From: Paracoccaceae bacterium
GTDB lineage: Bacteria > Pseudomonadota > Alphaproteobacteria > Rhodobacterales > Rhodobacteraceae
Reading direction: 5' to 3'
DNA: 5,297 nt
Assembly (NCBI GenBank): GCA_026982515.1
Contig: JALSGY010000072.1
Location: forward strand, 1-5,297
Part shown: piece by piece, positions 1-4,378 of the stretch
Layout: each line of letters starts with the position of its first letter
How positions within the stretch are numbered: position 1 is the stretch's first letter
The notes under the pieces: model-generated
The model's input: the letters and a program-made list of their open reading frames with translations, nothing else
The model's database searches: none
Told to the model about the DNA's origin: nothing
Position numbers and translations under genes: made by a program

Positions 1-133
1 TCGCCTGCCGGTGGGCGGGGCAGGCACGCGCCTCCCTGCCGGTTGCCCAGCTCCCGTGGGGCGGCGAACGGTTCCAATCCGGCGCGACATGCCCTAGAAA
101 ATGCGGGCTGCAGACGAGCGGACGGATCGTGCG
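1..133. other. Left-edge region with no gene assigned
   Basis: I cannot assign a gene here. All three + frames are open from the window edge; one closes with TAG at 94-96 and another with TGA at 135-137, so either could be the tail of an upstream + strand gene. The TGA would overlap the ATG at 134 as ATGA. On the - strand a frame is open from an ATG at 88-90 to the edge (30 codons, rich in Pro, Gly and Arg), without a good ribosome binding site. At this GC content open frames are expected by chance. The segment also holds a 9-bp direct repeat, CCTGCCGGT at 4-12 and 35-43, and a 7-bp stem (3-9 with 19-25). Confidence 0.4.
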
Positions 134-496
134 ATGATTTGCGAGCAAAGGGCAAGACGCCTTGCGGATCTTCTTCACCGCAAGCTGGGTGTCGGGGGCA
201 GGGGGCTCGAGGCGCGGCTGCGCCGGGCCCGGCGCCGGCTGCCACGGCATATCCGCCGCGAGGTCGATCTGCTTGCCGAGGCCGTCCGGCTGCAAGGCAA
301 CCCGCAGCTGGCCCGGAGGAACGACCCCGCGCGCCTCGAGGCCGCCTTCCGGGCGGTCGAGTCCCATCTCGACGGGCTCGACAAGTGGCAGCGCCGCAAG
401 GACGCTGCCCTGTCGCTGCTGACCGTCAACGCCTTCAACCTGCTGGTGGTGGCGGCGCTGCTTGTCGCCGTCCTGCGCTGGCGCGGCCTGCTGTGA
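134..496 (+). CDS. Small hypothetical protein with C-terminal membrane anchor
   Basis: I do not recognise this family. Counting from the ATG at 134, the product is 120 aa. Residues 1-20 look helical. Residues 28-43 are strongly basic (RLRRARRRLPRHIRR). Residues 44-90 are charged and probably helical, with an acidic/aromatic patch (VESHLDGLDKWQ). Residues about 93-114 form one hydrophobic segment, followed by a short basic tail (RWRGLL). There is no signal peptide, so it looks like a tail-anchored inner-membrane protein with a cytoplasmic basic body; this topology is inferred. I prefer the start at 134 because GGACGGA lies 7 nt upstream. An in-frame ATG at 101 would add 11 residues but has no visible ribosome binding site. 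The gene ends 15 bp before the glyA stop and is convergent with it. Third codon positions are mostly G or C, as expected of a real gene here. Function is unknown. Confidence 0.72.
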   Translation: MICEQRARRLADLLHRKLGVGGRGLEARLRRARRRLPRHIRREVDLLAEAVRLQGNPQLARRNDPARLEAAFRAVESHLDGLDKWQRRKDAALSLLTVNAFNLLVVAALLVAVLRWRGLL

Positions 497-511
497 GGCG
501 CAGGGCCGGGC

Positions 512-1804
512 CTATGCCCCGGGGTAGATCGGGAAGCGCGCGCACAGGGCCTGCACCTTCGCCTTGACCGCGGCCTCGACCTGGGCGTTGCCCTCTTCGC
601 CGTGGGCTGCCAGCCCGTCCACCACCTCGACGATCCAGTCCGCGATCTGCCGGAACTCGGCCTCGCCGAAACCGCGGGTGGTTCCCGCCGGAGAGCCCAG
701 CCGCACGCCCGAGGTGACCGTGGGCTTTTCCGGGTCGAACGGGATGCCGTTCTTGTTGCAGGTGATGTTGGCGCGCCCCAGCGCCTTTTCGGTGGCGTTG
801 CCCTTCACCCCCTTGGGGCGCAGATCCACCAGCAGCACATGGGTGTCGGTGCCACCCGTCACGATATCCAGACCGCCCTTCATCAGCTGGTCCGCCAGGG
901 CCTGGGCGTTCTTCACCACCTGCGCCGCATAGTCGCGGAACGAGGGCTCGAGCGCCTCGCCGAAGGCCACCGCCTTGGCGGCGATCACATGCATCAGCGG
1001 GCCGCCCTGGATGCCGGGGAAGATGGCCGAATTCACCTTCTTGGCGATGGTTTCGTCATTGGTCAGGATCATCCCGCCGCGCGGGCCGCGCAGGGTTTTA
1101 TGGGTGGTGGTGGTGGCCACATGGGCGTGCGGAAAGGGCGAGGGGTGCTGGCCGCCGGCCACCAGCCCGGCGAAATGCGCCATGTCCACCAGCAGATACG
1201 CCCCGACGCTGTCGGCGACCTCGCGGAAACGGGCGAAATCGATCTGGCGAGGGATGGCCGAGCCACCGGCGATGATCAGCCTGGGGCGGTGCTCTTCGGT
1301 CAGCGCGGCCACCTGATCGTAGTCGATCAGGTTGTCCTGCTTGCGCACCCCGTATTGCACCGCGTTGAACCACTTGCCAGACTGGTTGGGCGGCGCGCCA
1401 TGGGTCAGATGACCGCCCGAGGCCAGGTTCATCCCCAGGATCGTGTCGCCGGGTTTGAGCAGCGCGGTGAACACCCCCTGGTTGGCCTGGCTGCCGGAAT
1501 GGGGCTGGACGTTGACGAATTCGCAGCCGAACAGCTGTTTCGCCCGCTCGATCGCCAGGTTCTCCGCGATATCCACATATTCGCAGCCGCCATAGTAGCG
1601 CCGGCCCGGATAGCCCTCGGCATATTTGTTGGTCATCACCGAGCCCTGGGCCTGCATCACCGCCCGGCTGACGATGTTTTCAGAGGCGATCAGCTCGATC
1701 TCGTTGTTCTGGCGTTCAAGCTCCTTCTCGATCGCGCCGAACAGATCGGGGTCGCGGCTGGACAGGGGTTCGGTGAAAAATCCGGCATCATGGGCTGCAG
1801 TCAT
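512..1804 (-). CDS. glyA: Serine hydroxymethyltransferase (GlyA)
   Basis: This cytoplasmic PLP enzyme converts serine and tetrahydrofolate to glycine and 5,10-methylene-tetrahydrofolate, the main entry of one-carbon units for purine, thymidylate and methionine synthesis. The product is 430 aa, slightly longer than the E. coli enzyme (417 aa) because of an N-terminal extension. Visible family signatures are ELIASENIVS near residues 37-46, TNKYAEGYPGRRYYGG (58-73), NVQPHSGSQAN (98-108), HLTHG (132-136), VDMAHFAGL (206-214, with the PLP-contacting Asp207 and the following His), and TTTTHKTLRGPRGG (231-244), where Lys236 (codon at 1097-1099) is the Schiff-base lysine. All key residues are present. 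The ATG start is preceded by GAGG (1810-1813) at 5 nt spacing. The gene is divergent from nadK across 182 bp and convergent with the small membrane-protein gene. The family call is very secure. Confidence 0.98.
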   Translation of the reverse strand: MTAAHDAGFFTEPLSSRDPDLFGAIEKELERQNNEIELIASENIVSRAVMQAQGSVMTNKYAEGYPGRRYYGGCEYVDIAENLAIERAKQLFGCEFVNVQPHSGSQANQGVFTALLKPGDTILGMNLASGGHLTHGAPPNQSGKWFNAVQYGVRKQDNLIDYDQVAALTEEHRPRLIIAGGSAIPRQIDFARFREVADSVGAYLLVDMAHFAGLVAGGQHPSPFPHAHVATTTTHKTLRGPRGGMILTNDETIAKKVNSAIFPGIQGGPLMHVIAAKAVAFGEALEPSFRDYAAQVVKNAQALADQLMKGGLDIVTGGTDTHVLLVDLRPKGVKGNATEKALGRANITCNKNGIPFDPEKPTVTSGVRLGSPAGTTRGFGEAEFRQIADWIVEVVDGLAAHGEEGNAQVEAAVKAKVQALCARFPIYPGA

Positions 1805-1986
1805 CTTGGCCTCGCATGGTTTGGGGTTGCGCGGTGTTTAGCCGGAATTCCCGCCATGAAAAACTGGGAAAACGACGCGGCAGGGAGGAAACGCGCCCAG
1901 CTGGGCAAAAGGCCTGAAATAGCGGCGTGATTCCCGGGCCATGGTTTGTTATCGCTGTGGTTGATGCTTGATCGGAAAGGGCCGCA
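1805..1986. promoter_or_regulatory. Divergent glyA-nadK promoter region
   Basis: These 182 bp separate two divergently transcribed genes, so they should hold both promoters. I could not identify a convincing -35/-10 pair for either gene. What is visible: a perfect 12-bp palindrome, GCCCAGCTGGGC, at 1895-1906; an 8-bp palindrome, GGAATTCC, at 1844-1851; the glyA ribosome binding site GAGG at 1810-1813 (complement); and the nadK ribosome binding site GGAAAGGG at 1974-1981. A strong ribosome-binding-like GGGAGGAA at 1883-1890 (+ strand) has no ATG, GTG or TTG at a useful distance. I see no riboswitch that I can recognise in the glyA leader. Confidence 0.5.
1895..1906. repeat. Perfect 12-bp palindrome in the divergent promoter region
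   Basis: GCCCAGCTGGGC reads the same on both strands. It lies 88 bp from the nadK start and 90 bp from the glyA start, about midway. That is where an operator shared by both genes could sit, but no known regulator motif is matched. A GC-rich 12-mer palindrome can also occur by chance, so the regulatory reading is inference. Confidence 0.35.
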
Positions 1987-2754
1987 ATGGCGCAGGACAG
2001 GAAAATCGCATTCGTGGCAAGCGAGGTGCCGCAGGCGCAGGAGGCGCTCAAGCGGCTCGAGGCACGCTATGGCAACGTGCCGCTGGAAGAGGCCGACGTG
2101 ATTGTGGCGCTGGGCGGCGACGGGTTCATGCTGCAGACGCTGCACAACACCATGCATCTCGATACGCCCGTCTATGGCATGAACTGCGGCACCATCGGCT
2201 TTCTGATGAACGAGTTTCACGAGGACGATCTGCCGGAGCGCCTCGAGGAGGCCGAGGAGGAGAAGATCAACCCGCTGGCCATGGTGGCCGAATGCGCCGA
2301 TGGCTCGATCCACCGGGCGCTGGCGATCAACGAGGTTTCACTGCTGCGCGCCGGCCCCCAGGCGGCCAAGCTGCGAATCACCGTGGACGGCAAGCTGCGC
2401 ATGGACGAGCTGGTCTGCGACGGGGCGCTGGTGTGCACGCCGGCCGGATCCACCGCCTACAACCTCTCCGCCCACGGGCCGATCCTGCCGATCGGCTCGG
2501 ACGTGCTGGCGCTGACGGCCATGGCCGCCTTCCGGCCGCGGCGCTGGCGCGGGGCGCTGCTTCCGAAAACGGCGGTGGTGCGTTTCGACGTGCTGGAATT
2601 TCGCAAACGCCCGGTAATGGCCGATGCCGACAGCCGCTCGGTGCGCGATGTGGTCTGGGTGGAGATCCGCAGCGAGCCGAAGGTCACCCACCGCATCCTC
2701 TTCGACCCCGGCCACGGGCTGGAAGAGCGGCTGACGGCCGAGCAATTCGTGTAA
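1987..2754 (+). CDS. nadK: NAD kinase (NadK)
   Basis: NAD kinase phosphorylates the 2'-hydroxyl of the adenosine ribose of NAD+ to make NADP+, the only de novo source of NADP(H), and is normally essential; it acts as a cytoplasmic oligomer. The product is 255 aa, shorter than the E. coli protein (292 aa) because the N-terminal part is compact. Family motifs in order: VALGGDGFML with the catalytic GGDG at residues 43-46, NCGTIGFLMNE (66-76), the NE pair in AINEVSLL (113-120), and DGALVCTPAGSTAYNLSAHG (145-164), the NAD-binding motif. In that motif Ala153 replaces the more usual Thr of TPTGSTAY. The ATG start is supported by GGAAAGGG 5 nt upstream. The gene is divergent from glyA and converges on the regulator gene with 23 bp between stops. 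Whether it uses only ATP or also polyphosphate as donor cannot be read reliably from the sequence. Confidence 0.97.
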   Translation: MAQDRKIAFVASEVPQAQEALKRLEARYGNVPLEEADVIVALGGDGFMLQTLHNTMHLDTPVYGMNCGTIGFLMNEFHEDDLPERLEEAEEEKINPLAMVAECADGSIHRALAINEVSLLRAGPQAAKLRITVDGKLRMDELVCDGALVCTPAGSTAYNLSAHGPILPIGSDVLALTAMAAFRPRRWRGALLPKTAVVRFDVLEFRKRPVMADADSRSVRDVVWVEIRSEPKVTHRILFDPGHGLEERLTAEQFV

Positions 2755-2755
2755 G

Positions 2756-2786
2756 GCCCCCGTGCCGGGGCTGGCGGCTAGTTTTT
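2756..2786 (+). terminator. Weak candidate terminator after nadK
   Basis: Directly after the nadK stop, CCCCG (2758-2762) can pair with CGGGG (2766-2770) across a 3-nt loop, or GCCCC (2756-2760) with GGGGC (2767-2771). Five T residues follow at 2782-2786. The gap of about 11-15 nt between stem and T-run is too long for a textbook intrinsic terminator, and the T-run lies inside the end of the convergent regulator gene (its Lys-Lys-Asn tail). It may serve as a termination zone between the two convergent genes. Confidence 0.3.
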
Positions 2787-4121
2787 CTTCCAGGCGTCCA
2801 ACCTGCGGTAGAGCGTCGAGGGGGAGACCCCCAGAATCTGCGCCGCCCTGCTTACCGAGCCCTTGGTGCGCGCGATGGTGGCCTCGATGACGAACCGTTC
2901 CACCTCGGCCAGGGTCTTGCCCTCCAGCAGCTGGTTCAGATCCGGATCGGCGCCCCCCGAGCCGTGCGATTCGCCGGCCAGAAGATCGCCGGGCAGCATG
3001 TCGCGGGTCACCGCTTCGGCGTCGTGCAGCACCACGATATGCTGCATCACGTTTATCAGCTGGCGTAGGTTCCCGGGCCAGGGGAAATGGCTGAACAGGT
3101 TGGCAACCTCGGGGGACAGCCGCTTGAAGCGGCGCTTCTCGGCGGAGCCGAATTCCTGCAGCAGCGCTTCGGCGATCTCCACCGCGTCATTGCCCCGCTC
3201 GCGCAGTGGCGGCATGTGGATGCTAATGACGTTCAGCCGGTAGAACAGATCCTCGCGGAACCGCCCGGCCCTGATCTCCCGGCGCGGGTCGCGGGTCGTG
3301 GCGCAGATCACCCGCACATCCACCGAACGCGGCGTAGACGTGCCCGGCAGGGTGATCGCGGAATTTTCCACGAATCGCAGCAGCCGGGCCTGCAGTTTCG
3401 GATCCAGCTCGCAGACATTGTCGAGAAACAGGGTGCCGCCGTTGGCGGCCAGGATCGCACCCGAACTTGCGCCTGTGCCGTCCTTGCCGGGGGGGCGGCC
3501 GAACAGCTCTGCCTCCAGTGCGTCTGTCGAATCCGAGACGCAGTTCACCGTGACGAACTGCCCGCGCCGGCCCGAGTGTTCGTGGATCACCCGGGCGCAC
3601 AGGCTCTTGCCGGTGGAGATTTCCCCAGTGATGAATACCCGCGCCGCCGAGCCGGCCAGCGAACGGACCTGCTTTTCCACCTCGCGGATCTGGCGGCTGG
3701 AGCCGAACAGGAAGTGCCCCGATTCCATCACCGCGCCGAGAGAGGGCGCGGTGCGCAGCCGGTGGATGGCCACCGCCCGTTTTACTGCCTCAAGCAGCAG
3801 CTTGTCCTCGACCGGCTCGATCAGGAACTCGAACGCTCCGGCGCGCACCGCCTCGACCGCGAGCGGGATCGAGACGTCAGGCGAAAGGGCGATGATCGTC
3901 GGCTTGTGCGGGTGTTCGGCGAGCGTTTTCAGAAAGGCCACGCCATCGGAATCCGGCAGCCGCAGATTGAGCAGTACCACGTCGGGGACCGCCTTGAGAA
4001 ACCTTGCCTGCCCCTCTATCGCAGAGCCTGCGGTGACGACTGCATAGCCGTTGTCACGCAGGATTTGCTTCAACCGTTCCCGGGCGCCGGGCAACGGCTC
4101 TATCACGAGCAGCGGCTTCAA
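2778..4121 (-). CDS. Degenerate NtrC-family response regulator (receiver / AAA+ / Fis HTH)
   Basis: The 447-aa product has the layout of a sigma-54 activator: receiver (about 1-120), AAA+ domain (about 135-370), and a C-terminal Fis-type helix-turn-helix (about 404-445, with SRAAQILGVSPSTLYRRL). Intact AAA+ parts are Walker A GEISTGKS (166-173), the arginine-finger segment FREDLFYRLNV (288-298), PPLRER (304-309) and WPGNLRQL (348-355). Altered parts: Asn52 stands where the receiver phospho-acceptor Asp belongs; the acidic pair is reduced to Glu8-Pro9; Glu102 replaces the conserved Lys before Pro; the GAFTGA loop reads GKDGTGA (212-218); Walker B is Asp234-Asn235 instead of Asp-Glu; and the sensor I segment reads ATT instead of ATN. 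In this family these changes predict no phosphorylation, poor ATP hydrolysis and no sigma-54 contact, while DNA binding should remain. NtrC of Rhodobacter capsulatus, which also lacks GAFTGA and works with the housekeeping sigma factor, is a precedent. The start codon is TTG. The target genes are unknown; prpE lies 257 bp upstream on the same strand. Confidence 0.9.
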   Translation of the reverse strand: MKPLLVIEPLPGARERLKQILRDNGYAVVTAGSAIEGQARFLKAVPDVVLLNLRLPDSDGVAFLKTLAEHPHKPTIIALSPDVSIPLAVEAVRAGAFEFLIEPVEDKLLLEAVKRAVAIHRLRTAPSLGAVMESGHFLFGSSRQIREVEKQVRSLAGSAARVFITGEISTGKSLCARVIHEHSGRRGQFVTVNCVSDSTDALEAELFGRPPGKDGTGASSGAILAANGGTLFLDNVCELDPKLQARLLRFVENSAITLPGTSTPRSVDVRVICATTRDPRREIRAGRFREDLFYRLNVISIHMPPLRERGNDAVEIAEALLQEFGSAEKRRFKRLSPEVANLFSHFPWPGNLRQLINVMQHIVVLHDAEAVTRDMLPGDLLAGESHGSGGADPDLNQLLEGKTLAEVERFVIEATIARTKGSVSRAAQILGVSPSTLYRRLDAWKKN

Positions 4122-4130
4122 GGTCAGACC

Positions 4131-4145
4131 CCGCCGTTGCGGCGG
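4131..4145 (-). promoter_or_regulatory. Hairpin overlapping the regulator ribosome binding site
   Basis: On the - strand mRNA, CCGCCG-CAA-CGGCGG forms a perfect 6-bp stem with a 3-nt loop. Its 3' arm runs into GGGG (complement of 4129-4132), the only ribosome-binding-like stretch before the TTG start, 7 nt away. The hairpin would therefore partly hide the translation start. The stem is seen in the sequence; a role in limiting translation is inference. Confidence 0.45.
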
Positions 4146-4210
4146 CGGAAGGCTGCGGATGGCCCGGGCCGGGCCGCGTCAACCTTCTGGCGATAACGGC
4201 ACCTCCGATC

Positions 4211-4227
4211 CGCGGGCCAAGCCCGCG
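4211..4227. repeat. 7-bp inverted repeat with 3-nt loop in the regulator leader
   Basis: CGCGGGC (4211-4217) and GCCCGCG (4221-4227) are perfect inverted repeats around CAA. On the - strand the hairpin is followed 4 nt later by GGAGGT (complement of 4201-4206), a strong ribosome-binding-like sequence with no usable start codon behind it. There is no T-run, so it is not a standard intrinsic terminator. It may be an RNA structure in the regulator leader or an operator. Confidence 0.4.
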
Positions 4228-4272
4228 CAGCTGCGTCCAGGATAGAGACAACCAAATGCCGCAAGTTCACCA

Positions 4273-4301
4273 CCGATAACAACCACTGGGTTACTGTTCG
4301 G
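4273..4301. repeat. Imperfect dyad in the regulator upstream region
   Basis: The arms CCGA (4273-4276) and TCGG (4298-4301) enclose a second pair, AACC (4281-4284? by position 4281-4284 AACC with GGTT at 4289-4292), around a 4-nt centre, with further AC/GT pairing and small bulges between. It lies at the border between the AT-rich part and the structured leader, where an operator would be expected. The match is imperfect and may be chance. Confidence 0.25.
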
Positions 4302-4378
4302 TCTTACGCATTTGATTTGATTGGGCAAGCCTATGCGGCTGATTTTACTAGATTCGTTTGCATTTTGAGAATCTTGTT

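Larger units (their letters stand above)
4122..4378. promoter_or_regulatory. Regulator upstream region: AT-rich half and GC-rich leader
   Basis: This 257-bp gap between the prpE stop and the regulator start has two unlike halves. The part near prpE is AT-rich (about 37% GC over 4311-4380 by my count, about 45% over 4231-4380) in an otherwise very GC-rich window, so it is the likely promoter region. On the - strand a TAAAAT (complement of 4342-4347) resembles a -10 box but has no good -35. A GG-N10-GC spacing, with TTGC at the distal end (complement of 4261-4275), weakly recalls a sigma-54 site. The part near the regulator, 4131-4227, is GC-rich with several inverted repeats. I see no clear terminator for prpE; a 6-bp stem (4350-4355 with 4369-4374, 13-nt loop) is the best candidate and is weak. 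Confidence 0.45.

Noticed and set aside
1..90. Possible divergent - strand gene starting with ATG at 88-90
   Set aside because: Only 30 codons are in the window, the product is Pro/Gly/Arg-rich, and AGGG lies only 1 nt from the ATG, so there is no proper ribosome binding site.
63..95. tRNA-like T-arm (GGTTCCAATCC at 70-80)
   Set aside because: The stem pairs only partly, position 57 would be C instead of a purine, and no acceptor, D-arm or anticodon arm fits around it.
506..522. Candidate bidirectional terminator between the small gene and glyA
   Set aside because: CCGGGC and GCCCCGG pair only with a bulge, the stem overlaps the glyA stop, and no T-run follows on either strand.
602..1930. 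Long + strand open frame (442 codons) opposite glyA
   Set aside because: It lies fully antisense to a clear glyA. The translation is rich in His, Gly, Arg and Gln with no domain pattern, as expected from the complement of GC-rich codons.
1961..1974. FNR-like half sites (TTGAT...GATC) before nadK
   Set aside because: The second half does not match ATCAA at the required 4-bp spacing, so the site is not supported.
1968..3068. Second + strand open frame overlapping nadK in another frame (366 codons)
   Set aside because: Overlaps nadK, whose motifs are unmistakable, then runs antisense into the regulator; translation is low-complexity Gly/Arg/Ala.
3087..4196. Long + strand open frame (369 codons) opposite the regulator gene
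   Set aside because: Shadow of the regulator reading frame; composition is Arg/Gln/Ala-rich without motifs, and the opposite strand has clear receiver, AAA+ and HTH motifs.
4054..4251. 65-codon - strand frame across the regulator start
   Set aside because: Begins with TTG, has no domain pattern, and overlaps the regulator N-terminal coding region in another frame; the GGAGGT inside it lies in its middle, not before its start.
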